The translations under genes were made by a program, and so were the position numbers. From positions 1 through 64,000 of the forward strand of contig RSEH01000257.1 of assembly GCA_006503475.1 (NCBI GenBank): a stretch of DNA of 64,000 nt. Direction: 5' to 3'. The notes under the pieces are model-generated. The model was not told the origin of the DNA and did not search any database. It was given only the letters and a program-made list of their open reading frames with translations. Origin of the DNA: Stentor roeselii. Its lineage: Eukaryota > Ciliophora > Heterotrichea > Heterotrichida > Stentoridae. This document shows positions 19,844 through 28,642 of the stretch, piece after piece (positions within the stretch are counted from its first letter, which is position 1; each line of letters begins with the position of its first letter).

Positions 19844-21145
19844 CTAATCTATTACCTTAACTTTAACTACTAATCGCTCATTCAATTCACTTTTAACTGT
19901 CCTTGGATGAAAAATAGTTTGAATCAAAGTAACCAACAACATCAAACAAATAATCCAAAAAGTATAAAAGTATCCAAATGCAGGAACCACTAAAGATTCA
20001 ATGACATAAGGACTAAAATAAACCAAAACCGTAGAAAAACACACACAAGAAAGAACTCTATGATCTCGTGGAAAGTCATTTTCCGAAAGTAACATAAAAT
20101 TATTATAAATAGCTCCTCCAAAAAACCCCGTAGAAACGACCCAAGTTGCATAAAGAAACTTAAATTCAAGCACAAACCAAACACTACCCTTCAAAACAAT
20201 TAAAACCAAATAAATCACAATCATAACCTTTTTCCAATCAAAATGACTAAGAACATATCCAAATAAAACACTAGAAAAAGCACTAGAAATGGAAGTTCCC
20301 ATTCCTATAAAAGAGTTAAAATGATCTGAATCAATCGACATGAGTCCAATAACTTTATAAACAGTTAAAAGATACTGACTTGCAGACAAAGAAAAAGTCA
20401 TCATCCAGAAAATATTCCAAAATTTCAAGTTTTTCAAAATTTTTCTATATTCAAGACAATCCACCTGATCCTCCTCTTCATTTTCAATCATTTTCGAAGG
20501 AAGTAAGGCCAATCCTATCAAGATAGCTGCAAGATATGAACTAGAAGTCAACCGAATCGTCCAAGGAACCCTTGAAGTGACTTTTTCATCAAAAATGACT
20601 TCTTCGCTGTTAGGAATTAGTTTAAATCCTGCCAAGTCCAGTGGATTGGCCGTTGTTGTGAAGAGGTACCCGAAGGGGATGATCCCTAAGTGAAAAAAAG
20701 CGGAAATAATGCCAAGAACCAGAGCTTTATTATTAGGGTAACGATTCCAAAGTATGTATAAGGAAGGTAAAAATAAACTTCCCACTTGTAAGCCGAGAGC
20801 TGCTCCGTAAATCAAGCAGAATAAATTCGCTGATTCGATGAAAGATGAGAAGAATAGTGTCAGAGAACTTGCTGAACCGAATATCAGAATCACGGTATAT
20901 GGAGAGAAGTACTTTAGAAGATGAGATATTAAACAGTTTGAAAGGGCCTCTGAAAATCCGGCTATTCCTAGCATTACTGTAAAACCTGAAGAGGATACGT
21001 TGTGGTTTGATTGATAGAAGAAGGATGAAAAGTAAGGAATTATCATACCGAGATTGTAGATGTTTGATGAAACCTAAATTTTTTTCACGCTGTTGATGAA
21101 TGAACCTCCAATCAGATGGAGTATCATTTCTTTTGAATATTTCAT
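19844..21145 (-). CDS. MFS transporter (OFA-like), first tandem copy, one 15-nt intron
   Basis: Major facilitator superfamily protein of about 428 residues with roughly twelve membrane segments, resembling the oxalate/formate-antiporter-like branch. The substrate is unknown. Exon 1 (21089-21145) encodes 19 residues (MKYSKEMILHLIGGSFINS). A 15-nt intron at 21074-21088 is followed by VSSNIYNLGMIIPYF and the rest. The join is supported by the neighbouring paralogue, which reads MKLSGTVFLHLLGGSILSC then VSSNAYNLGMIIPYF at the same place. Conserved stretches shared by both include ANPLDLAG, NSEEVIFDE and RVPW. Starting at the later Met (21046) would remove the first part of helix 1. Confidence 0.85.
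21074..21088 (-). other. 15-nt intron in MFS gene
   Basis: GTGAAAAAAATTTAG on the minus strand, phase 0, containing stops. Position is identical to that in the paralogue. It starts GTG rather than GTA, the only one of nine to do so. Confidence 0.9.
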
Positions 21146-21456
21146 TATTTAGGAATAACAATAAATGTGAGTTTATTGAATCTTATTTAGAATTATTAGA
21201 ATTTTTTCAAATAAAGATAGTTTATTGAAGATATTTGACGTTATCTTGAAACAATTCAGTGAAAAGCAGAGTAAAGAGAATATTTATTAATTATGCTTAT
21301 ATAGATAGGCTCAGTGTGATAAGATTTAAAAAAATTAACAAATAAACATTAAAATCAACTCTTTAATAATTCATCGATTTTCAGTCTTCTATTTAATTTC
21401 ATTAGCTCAATTCTACATTGATTTAATTGTGAAAATCAGACTTTATCAAATATTAA
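21146..21456. other. 311-bp AT-rich spacer between MFS paralogues
   Basis: No gene or structured RNA seen. It must hold the promoter of the first MFS copy and the 3' end of the second. Confidence 0.6.
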
Positions 21457-22743
21457 CTAGCTACTAACTAATAAACTATCCTCAATATCATTGTTAAGTT
21501 TCTTGGGATGTATAATCACTTGAAATATCGTAATCAAATACATGAAACATATTAACATAAAAGTGAAAAAGTACCCAAATACCGGAGTAATAAAAGTTTC
21601 AAGTATATAAGGAACAAAATAAACTAAAATCAAAGAAATACTAACACAAGAAAGAACTCTATGATCCTTGGGAAAGTCATTTTCAGTAAGAAGTATAACA
21701 CTAACAGAAATCGATCCTCCAAACAACCCAGAAAGAGACACCCAAATCGCATATAAATAAACATTTTCAACGACATACCACAAACTTCCATTCAAAACCA
21801 TTAAAATCAAGTAATTCCCAATCATAATCTTCTTCCAATCATACTTATTCAATATATAAGCAAAGTAAACATTTGTGAATCCATTAGAAATACACAGTCC
21901 CATTCCAATATAAGAATTCAAATGATCAGATCCACTTGAAATCAATCCAATCACCTTATAAAGATTCCGAATGTACATATTCGCTGATAATCCAAAAGTC
22001 ATCATCCAAAAAAGATTCCAAAATCTGAAGTTTGTGAGAATTTTTTTATAATCAAGGCAAATTACCTCTTCTTTTTCACTCATCATTATTTTTGAGGGCA
22101 AGAGCACCAGGCCTAGTAAAACAGCAGCGAGAAATGAAAGTGAAGATAATTGAATCATCCAAGGAACTCTTGAGGCTACTCTTTCATCAAATATCACTTC
22201 TTCGCTGTTTGGAGATGTTTTGATTCCTGCCAAGTCGAGAGGGTTTGCTGTTATTGTAAATAGATAACCAAAAGGAATTATACCGAAGTTAAAGAAGGCT
22301 AATACCCAACCAAGGATAAAACCTTTACTCTCAGGATAAGTGCTCCAAAGGGAGTATAGAGTAGGTAGGAAAAGGATTCCTACTAAAAGTCCTAAAGCTA
22401 TTCCATAAAGCCAGCAAAATAGTAGAGCTGATTGGATATATGAAGTCAAAAATAAGGCCAAACAACTTATTGAGCCAAATATCAAGATCATATTTTTAGG
22501 AGACAGATATTTAAGCAAATGGGACACCATAAAGTTAACCAGAGTCTCTGAAATTCCAGTCACTCCAAATATAATTGTGAATAATGATGAATTCACTGAA
22601 TGATCTCCCTGGTAGAAATATGATGCAAAGTAAGGAATGATCATTCCTAAGTTGTAAGCATTTGATGATACCTTAATAGATATTACACAACTCAGTATTG
22701 ATCCGCCTAGAAGATGAAGAAATACAGTTCCTGAAAGTTTCAT
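21457..22743 (-). CDS. MFS transporter (OFA-like), second tandem copy, hidden in-frame intron
   Basis: Paralogue of the previous transporter, about 423 residues after splicing, with about twelve membrane segments. The genomic frame is open throughout. Comparison with the neighbour shows five extra residues (VISIK) exactly where the neighbour has its 15-nt intron; these bases read GTAATATCTATTAAG and fit the local intron consensus with A at position 10. I therefore take 22672-22686 as an intron without a stop codon. Exon 1 encodes MKLSGTVFLHLLGGSILSC (19 residues, as in the neighbour). Substrate unknown; tandem duplication with moderate divergence. Confidence 0.85.
   Translation of the reverse strand: MKLSGTVFLHLLGGSILSCVISIKVSSNAYNLGMIIPYFASYFYQGDHSVNSSLFTIIFGVTGISETLVNFMVSHLLKYLSPKNMILIFGSISCLALFLTSYIQSALLFCWLYGIALGLLVGILFLPTLYSLWSTYPESKGFILGWVLAFFNFGIIPFGYLFTITANPLDLAGIKTSPNSEEVIFDERVASRVPWMIQLSSLSFLAAVLLGLVLLPSKIMMSEKEEVICLDYKKILTNFRFWNLFWMMTFGLSANMYIRNLYKVIGLISSGSDHLNSYIGMGLCISNGFTNVYFAYILNKYDWKKIMIGNYLILMVLNGSLWYVVENVYLYAIWVSLSGLFGGSISVSVILLTENDFPKDHRVLSCVSISLILVYFVPYILETFITPVFGYFFTFMLICFMYLITIFQVIIHPKKLNNDIEDSLLVSS
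22672..22686 (-). other. 15-nt stopless intron in MFS paralogue
   Basis: GTAATATCTATTAAG, phase 0, at the same codon boundary as the intron of the adjacent paralogue. It would be translated as VISIK if retained. Confidence 0.85.
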
Positions 22744-23309
22744 TTTTATTAGGATTTTATCTTTGTATGAGACGAGCGGAATTATAATAATTTTTTCAGT
22801 TCTTAAAATAAATTAGAGCTTTGATGATAAGGGAATTTCATATTTATACTTTCTATACCTAGTTTGATATTGTATTTAAATGCCTTCACTCAAAGAATCT
22901 TTTAAAACTATAATTTCAATATTTTCAAGTAGTTAATTAGAAATTCAAATAAATAAATATAATTAATAAATTAATATCTAAGTTCTCATATTAGACTTAG
23001 TATCATCATATATTCAATTTTTGATGTGGATTAAATAATAAATGTCTTGGTTTACTTCATACGTAAAAGTGCCAGCTTAATAAGTTTTAGCTGTATTTGT
23101 GATTTATTAAATAAATTTTCTAGAAAATTAAAGCTAATATTTTTTTATATTCATATAAAGAGATGCATATAAGTTGAAACTTCTAATCGTAATGCTGCTG
23201 TTAAGCCTGTTGATTGCATGTTTAATACGTTTCTAGAATTTTTTTAGAATATATATATATTTGATGATTTAAAGTATTGAGAGTGAATTTCTTAATATTC
23301 AAAATATAT
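22744..23309. other. 566-bp AT-rich intergenic region
   Basis: Nothing recognised. A short (AT)n run occurs near 23250. Confidence 0.6.
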
Positions 23310-24758
23310 TTAAAGGATTTCATTACAAAATCTCAAATGTTCTTGCAATATTTCTTTCCTTTTAATCCTATAAATCAAGGCAAAATGTTTCCGATATCCA
23401 TTCACTTTGTTCATCATTTTTAAATCTTCTTGCAAAGTAGTTGGAAACTTACTAATTTCTTCCAAAATAACCTCTTTATACTTAGATATCATCGAATTAT
23501 AAAAAATTCCTTTTTCAGCCAAGAAGAAGTCATCAACAGTATGTTCATCAGAGTTCCAACATTTCGCAGCTAAAAACTGCAAAAGTTCCTGATTCATTGA
23601 ATGTTTTTTCAACTTAAATTCAAGAAATTCTTTTTCACTTGTTTCATTGAAAGGCACATTTTTTTCTTGGTAAATCTGAGTCAAGTCGAAACGAACTGAG
23701 TAGTAATCATACTTATTCTCACTCATAGCAAATCCATACTGACACAAAAGCTGCCTATTAGAATATCTTCCATACTGAATACAAACCTGTTTCCCTTGTT
23801 CAATCCCTTCCTTAGGTGCAACAATTTTCAAAAAACAATCCGGTCTTTCCTTAACTTCATTTTTTCCCCTAATAGCAAGTCTAAATTCTAAATATTCCTT
23901 ACTTTTAACAAAAAGTTTCCTATCCTCCTCCTTGGCCCTTTCAAGTACCAGCTGAACTTTTCCACCTTTTTTCCCCTGAACAGCGATTTTAGCCATTTTG
24001 AAAAAGTTCAAACAAATGACTTTAACAGGAAGAGGATCATCATGATCTTCATCAGTTTCATCAAATTCAGACCTATCATCCTCATCAATTTCGCCATAAT
24101 AATAATTCGTCTCAACATTCGCATGATTAAAAAAATCAGCGACAGGTACAAGTGACATACAAGGCAAGCACCTTCCATAAGCTCTTGTGCAAATGACCTT
24201 CCAGGCCCAGGCGATTTTTCCCAGATGTTCTTGACTGATGATCTGTGGGTATTGAGAGAGGATTTCCTTTAAAGCTGTGTTGCATTCTTCTTCTTGGGCA
24301 TTTTTATTGACGTTGTATTGCAAAAGTACCTCATCTTGAAGTTCTTCCAACTCTTCCAATGACCAGTCGCTGAGGACTTCGATGTCTTTTGGAAGGGTTT
24401 CGAGGTAAGGCCACCATTTCGATGATCGACCTTTTGAGAGCTCTGATAATATCAGGACTATAAATCGGTTGTTTTCTCCTCCGTTGCCTTCTGCGAAGTC
24501 CTCTGGGTGGTCGATGTAAATTGGCTTCAAGGAATCGCTGTTTGATTTGCTTTGAGGGATTAGAGAAGAGTTGTGAGCTGATAGGATCAACTCGAATGGG
24601 TCTAGAGCTTCTAATGCGACCACTCCCCAGTAACCTGGGTAGAAGTTAGCTGGGTATGCGACTTTTGGGTTTAAGGTCACTCCGGACTCACTGGCGAAAA
24701 ATAGAAGATCGTTCATTTCAGAGGATTTTTCAACTAGAGAGTACCCAGTAGTTTGCAT
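23310..24758 (-). CDS. SET-domain protein methyltransferase (SETD3/SETD4/Rubisco-LSMT type), 482 aa
   Basis: SET protein of the class with a split SET domain and a C-terminal substrate-binding region, which methylates Lys or His on non-histone proteins such as actin. Visible signatures: NGGENNRFIVLILSEL early on, the catalytic-core stretch CMSLVPVADFFNHANVE with the NH pair at about 211-212, then QYGRYSNRQLLCQYGF, typical of the end of the SET core. An acidic insert (GEIDEDDRSEFDETDEDHDD) follows the NHA motif, where shorter linkers are usual. The C-terminal helical part fits the Rubs-subs-bind region. Substrate cannot be told from sequence. Lies 37 nt downstream of the mL46-like gene on the same strand. 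Confidence 0.85.
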   Translation of the reverse strand: MQTTGYSLVEKSSEMNDLLFFASESGVTLNPKVAYPANFYPGYWGVVALEALDPFELILSAHNSSLIPQSKSNSDSLKPIYIDHPEDFAEGNGGENNRFIVLILSELSKGRSSKWWPYLETLPKDIEVLSDWSLEELEELQDEVLLQYNVNKNAQEEECNTALKEILSQYPQIISQEHLGKIAWAWKVICTRAYGRCLPCMSLVPVADFFNHANVETNYYYGEIDEDDRSEFDETDEDHDDPLPVKVICLNFFKMAKIAVQGKKGGKVQLVLERAKEEDRKLFVKSKEYLEFRLAIRGKNEVKERPDCFLKIVAPKEGIEQGKQVCIQYGRYSNRQLLCQYGFAMSENKYDYYSVRFDLTQIYQEKNVPFNETSEKEFLEFKLKKHSMNQELLQFLAAKCWNSDEHTVDDFFLAEKGIFYNSMISKYKEVILEEISKFPTTLQEDLKMMNKVNGYRKHFALIYRIKRKEILQEHLRFCNEIL

Positions 24759-24795
24759 TTATTTCAAGTGAACACCATTTAAACCTGTGAATAAA

Positions 24796-26043
24796 TTATG
24801 TGAGACTCATAACGCGAATAAAGCTATTATAGTCCTCTTCAGTCAAATACTTGTTCATTTCAAGCTTCGGCACCCAAGCCCAGTCAGAATAAATACTTTC
24901 AGGTTTCAAGTCAAACACCCCTCTTTGATAAATAGCTCTAAAGTAAAACGTTTTAATTCCTTTCAAATCAATAGTAACCGGTGAGGTATTTCGAGTCATA
25001 TAATATCTTTTCATAAGATACTTCTCAATAGTTTCATCATCCGAATCAGGAAACAATATTTTACTTCTTTTAAAGTAAAGTTCATAAACATCTTCTGACA
25101 ACATCCTGGGTCTATTCACGATTTTCTCCTTTTCAAAGTTCCTGATATCACACAAACATGCATAAGGTCCAAGGATATTATACAAAATCCTCGTTTCCAA
25201 CAGTTCATTAGTGATTTTTCCAAGTCCATCTTCAAATGTGTGAGCTCCAAACATCCTTACAGTGGGAAAGACCCACTTTTTAGTACTTTTTTCCTTTAAA
25301 AGAAGCCAAACTCGATAACCTCCTGCATAAGCGATTTTTCTTGGATCGGTCTCGTATGGGTCTGCTTCGAGCCAATGAGTTGAAGGGTGCTCGTAAGGAG
25401 TGAACTTTATGTCTTCTTTTCGGTCGAAGATTCTTAATACTCCTCTCATCCTCGTGTTTCGGTCGTCTTCACCTGAGGGAGGGTCTCTTTTTAATCCTAG
25501 GTCTTTGGATTTTAATGCTGGGAATCTTCCATGCTCACTGAATGTTTTTGATTTTATTTTTAGGTATTGATGTTCGACCTCGTCGTGCAAAAGCCAAATC
25601 GGATCCCTAACAACCATCAATCCAGTCTGCACCTCGTATTTATCTTTAGTAACCACTGGAAATTCAGTCAACGTCTTAGCTCTTTTTTTAATCAATTCAT
25701 TTTCTTTCTTTATGTACTCCAGGGTCATCTGTTTCGCTGCTCTTTGTCTCTCCGATAACAAAATCGCTGGTCTCGTCAAATTAGGAGGAAGAGTATGATG
25801 GAAGTGAGCTGTGATGTCTTCAAAATCGTTAATCTCATAGAACTCCGGAATGTCATACAAAGGATTGTCTTTTGTGATCTTTCCCCACACCTCAGCCGAT
25901 ACATGCTTTTTTAGTTCTTTAAATGAAAACGTTTGAAATGCACGAGTGTCTACTTCATCAAGAGCTCGAGTGTTGAGAATGCGGTCCAGGTTTGACTTCT
26001 CGTAAAAGTCGACGATTTTTCGAGTTAGTAGACGAGACAGCAT
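24796..26043 (-). CDS. Probable mitochondrial ribosomal protein mL46-like, 415 aa
   Basis: The C-terminal half resembles the Nudix-fold mitoribosomal protein L46: WVFPTVRMFGAHTFEDGLGK in the position of the degenerate Nudix box, then a beta strand (TFYFRAIYQRGVF) and a closing DWAWVPKLEMNKYLTEEDY. The canonical Nudix catalytic residues are not complete, as expected for L46. The N-terminus is basic and Arg/Leu-rich (MLSRLLTRKIVDFYEK), compatible with a mitochondrial targeting peptide. The protein is longer than animal L46 (about 280 residues) because of N-terminal and middle extensions. It could instead be another Nudix-like mitochondrial protein. Confidence 0.55.
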   Translation of the reverse strand: MLSRLLTRKIVDFYEKSNLDRILNTRALDEVDTRAFQTFSFKELKKHVSAEVWGKITKDNPLYDIPEFYEINDFEDITAHFHHTLPPNLTRPAILLSERQRAAKQMTLEYIKKENELIKKRAKTLTEFPVVTKDKYEVQTGLMVVRDPIWLLHDEVEHQYLKIKSKTFSEHGRFPALKSKDLGLKRDPPSGEDDRNTRMRGVLRIFDRKEDIKFTPYEHPSTHWLEADPYETDPRKIAYAGGYRVWLLLKEKSTKKWVFPTVRMFGAHTFEDGLGKITNELLETRILYNILGPYACLCDIRNFEKEKIVNRPRMLSEDVYELYFKRSKILFPDSDDETIEKYLMKRYYMTRNTSPVTIDLKGIKTFYFRAIYQRGVFDLKPESIYSDWAWVPKLEMNKYLTEEDYNSFIRVMSLT

Positions 26044-26489
26044 TTTTTTTGTTAGATTTTTAGTTATTGGATTTTGATTTTTTTTTGGGTTTTATGGATT
26101 TGATTGGGTTTAGGATTGTGGATTTGGGTTTTAGTTTGGAGAGTGTGGTTGTTGGATTTTTGATTAGAGGTTGTTAGAGATTTTAGGATTTTTTTAGAAT
26201 TTTGGAGGTTTTTATGAGGTTGAAAATTTTGGATTTTTTCATTGGGTGGTAGCTGGGGATTTATGATGATTCATTTTTTTAAGGGAATTTATCTTCAGGG
26301 TAATGAAATTTACGGATAGAGATCGAATAATTGAAAGGATAAAATTTCATAAAAGTTAAAAACTCGAAACCAATACCTTCATCTTCCAAAGTTATAAAAT
26401 AAAAGAATTCTAACCATCTCAATCCCAATTATTCAATCTTCACTCTGATTCTACCCAATCTTTATAATTCATATGCAAAGTCTATATAA
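26044..26489. other. 446-bp intergenic region with strongly strand-asymmetric half
   Basis: About 26044-26260 is almost purely G and T on the plus strand (GGATTTTGG-like words); the rest is ordinary AT-rich DNA. It lies between the 5' end of the mL46-like gene and the 3' end of the MGCC gene. No gene seen. Confidence 0.6.
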
Positions 26490-27065
26490 TTAAATCACAG
26501 CCTTCTTACCCAGCAATCCAATCACATACGTAAACAGCCTTTTCCCCATATTAAGCTCATTGAATTGCGCAGGGTCCATATATTTCTCATCTTTATGTTC
26601 ATAAGCCCATTCAATGATATCAACAACGCCTCCAGACATCTGAGCATCAGACCCAGGCAGATGAATCATTTCCATGCAATTATCCTTAAGATTAGCAGAA
26701 CTGAGTATCAAATTAGTATCTCCCAAACTAATAGAAAATCCATAAAGTGAGTACTGAACAAGCAAGCTATTTATTTTTTACCAGACTTCCTCAATCCTCT
26801 TATCTTCAGTGAGAATAGTAGAAACAACGACTAAAGATGAATGAATATCGATTCCTTCATTTTTTCTTTTCACACAACGAATATCACTCATTTCATAATT
26901 GTTTAAATAATACCTCAAAGTAGTCAAGTTCTTCATATTTTCAGTATGTTTTGTGTAGTCTACCAGTTTGAAGTTCTCTTCAATTAAGATACTTGGCTGG
27001 GGAAGAACACTTTGAAGTCCTTGCATCTTATTAACTATTTTTTTGTTTGAGCTGCAGCATCCCAT
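26490..27065 (-). CDS. Acylation-type small protein (MGCCSS...), 186 aa, one 15-nt intron
   Basis: Two frames join cleanly across a 15-nt intron at 26767-26781. Exon 1 (26782-27065) ends ...EDKRIEEV and a split Cys codon; exon 2 (26490-26766) continues LLVQYSLYGFSISLG. The N-terminus MGCCSSNKK is a strong combined N-myristoylation and palmitoylation signal, so the protein probably sits on a membrane face. No recognised domain; the rest looks globular with an alpha/beta mix. It is divergent with the TMEM134/230-like gene, with 43 nt between start codons. Confidence 0.8.
26767..26781 (-). other. 15-nt intron
   Basis: GTAAAAAATAAATAG on the minus strand, phase 2, containing in-frame stops. Removing it restores a continuous 186-codon frame. 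Confidence 0.9.
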
Positions 27066-27108
27066 TTTATATTATGAATTGAATTCGGGGAAAGTACTCA
27101 AGAAATAA

Positions 27109-27408
27109 ATGGAAAAACCTCAATTTCCTCATATTGAAGAACATTCAGATTCAGAGCCTTTGCCTACTTTTCCCTTCTGCACCTTGATTTTATATACAAT
27201 CGGAATTGTCTTAGGAATTTTCTTTATTCTCATCGGGTTCATTGAGGAAGCGACTGAAATCGATGCTGTTCTTGGAGCTACTTTCTGGATGATAGGCGGA
27301 TTTTTACTTATTCCTTCTGTTTTTTATAGTGTTTTAATGATCAAGGCGCTGAAAACTGACCAGGAGAGTGAATTTGTAAGGATTATGAGGGATGTTCCAC
27401 AAATTTAA
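27109..27408 (+). CDS. TMEM134/TMEM230-like (DUF872) membrane protein, 99 aa
   Basis: Small protein with an acidic Ser-containing N-terminus (HIEEHSDSEPLPTFP) and two closely spaced hydrophobic segments (YTIGIVLGIFFILIGFI and FWMIGGFLLIPSVFYSVLMI), the hairpin typical of the TMEM134/TMEM230 family. Family members act in vesicle trafficking. Family call is moderate because the protein is short. Its stop codon overlaps that of the convergent gene within a shared TTAA. Confidence 0.65.
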   Translation: MEKPQFPHIEEHSDSEPLPTFPFCTLILYTIGIVLGIFFILIGFIEEATEIDAVLGATFWMIGGFLLIPSVFYSVLMIKALKTDQESEFVRIMRDVPQI

Positions 27409-27875
27409 GTATTTAATCTAAAAAAATACTTTTTTAAGGCTGCGAAATCTACTTGTTTTAGTTCTTGATGGCATTTTAACTTGTGGTTTTCAACTAGGTT
27501 AAATATCTTTTTCATTTGAGATTTTAATTCGGGGTGACGGAAGTTGAGACCTTTTTCGGTGTAAAATCGCCCGTTTAGCCTTGGAACTGATGATCTTTTT
27601 CGAAGTTTCGCTTTTTTTTTAGAAGGTTTTTCTGATCTTTCGGACTTTTCTGATCTTTGACCCGCTCTATCCGACTTAGGAACAATCTCTGAATCAGGAG
27701 GTCTTTCAAGAGCCGATGTAAAAGACTGAAGCATCGGAAGTCGTTGCGATGCAAAAGTTCTATTAGAAAGTTGAGGAGAAAAGTGAGTAGAAGCTGAATT
27801 CAAATTAAGTCTAGAAGAATAGTTGTCCAAGACTTCCCTTTCTTTATTGTCAAGACTCGAGTAGTATTCCATCAT
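27405..27875 (-). CDS. Hypothetical basic protein, 156 aa
   Basis: Not recognised. Polar N-terminal half (MMEYYSSLDNKEREVLDNYS), a middle very rich in Ser, Lys, Arg and Glu (RSEKSERSEKPSKKKAKLRK) and a helical C-terminus (LVENHKLKCHQELKQVDF). Probably disordered with a short helical end. Coding character is supported by length and by fitting between neighbours. The final TAA shares four bases with the stop of the convergent TMEM134/230-like gene. Confidence 0.65.
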   Translation of the reverse strand: MMEYYSSLDNKEREVLDNYSSRLNLNSASTHFSPQLSNRTFASQRLPMLQSFTSALERPPDSEIVPKSDRAGQRSEKSERSEKPSKKKAKLRKRSSVPRLNGRFYTEKGLNFRHPELKSQMKKIFNLVENHKLKCHQELKQVDFAALKKYFFRLNT

Positions 27876-27953
27876 GAAATTGATTTATTTGATAAAAACT
27901 ACAGACTATCAAAAACCTCAAAAAAAAATCTTCAATAAAATAACTAAATTTCA

Positions 27954-28189
27954 ACAATACTAACACCCAATCAAAACATTAAGCCTTACTAATTTTATTC
28001 TCAAAGTACTCTTCCACAAACCTTCTAATCATACAATACTAACACCCAATCAAAACATAAAGCCTAACTAATTTTATTCTCAAAGTACTCTTCCACAACC
28101 TTCTAATCACACAATACTAACACCCAATCAAAACATTAAGCCTTACTAATTTTATTCTCAAAGTACTCTTCCACAAACCTTCTAATCAT
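27954..28189. repeat. 79-bp tandem triplication including the 3' end of a gene
   Basis: Three copies begin at 27954, 28033 and 28111 (unit 79, 78 and about 79 bp) and differ by only a few bases. The third copy contains the last 17 codons and stop of the two-TM gene at 28136-28636 plus about 25 bp of 3' flank; the first two are downstream duplicates of that tail. No terminal inverted repeats or target-site signs. Confidence 0.95.
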
Positions 28190-28636
28190 AAACTGTCTCT
28201 TTAAAGTCTTTTCCTTAATCCCCGAGTAAAATATACTAAAATGTCTTCCATCAACAAGATTAATTTCCAAGTTATAACATTTCGTAGACTTTCCCGACTC
28301 CTTCATCTTAACATTAACAATTTGCCCAACAGCGAATCGATTAAAGCTCTTAAAGATAAAAACTCGATTTTCAATAAGAAAAGACTCATCATCATCAATA
28401 GCAGCAAGGTAAAGTTTTTCGTATTTACTGATATAAAGACACACAACCAACATAAAGCTAAAAGCAAAAGCAATAACGAATCTCCACCAGACTCTGCATA
28501 ATTCTTACGCGGGACCTTCATGAAGTTTCACTGCTGACCACAGTGCAAGTGCGAGATAAACTGAAGAAACAAGCCACATGTAAACAGGCCAGTCGCTTAG
28601 GGCAATGAATTTGTACTTTGGTTTCGGAGGAGCCAT
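28136..28636 (-). CDS. Two-transmembrane protein, 161 aa, one 15-nt intron
   Basis: Exon 1 (28509-28636) encodes MAPPKPKYKFIALSDWPVYM and one membrane segment (VYMWLVSSVYLALALWSAV). A 15-nt intron (28494-28508) follows. Exon 2 gives VWWRFVIAFAFSFMLVVCLYI as a second segment, then a hydrophilic beta-rich domain (FIFKSFNRFAVGQIVNVKMK, YNLEINLVDGRHFSIFYSGI) and a charged C-terminus. The hairpin-plus-soluble-domain layout is like several small ER or mitochondrial membrane proteins, but I do not recognise a family. The start lies 6 nt after the stop proposed for the universal-stress-like gene upstream. Confidence 0.75.
28494..28508 (-). other. 15-nt intron
   Basis: GTAAGAATTATGCAG on the minus strand, splitting an Ala codon (GC/A). 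Removal joins the first membrane segment to the second in frame and replaces an in-frame stop. Confidence 0.9.
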
Positions 28637-28642
28637 TTTCTA

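Noticed and set aside
27954-28189. CRISPR-like array or transposon end
   Set aside because: Units are directly adjacent without spacers and have no inverted ends; they are copies of a gene's 3' end.
28303-28521. 72-codon Leu-rich minus frame starting at 28521
   Set aside because: It is an out-of-frame reading of the two-TM gene around its 15-nt intron.
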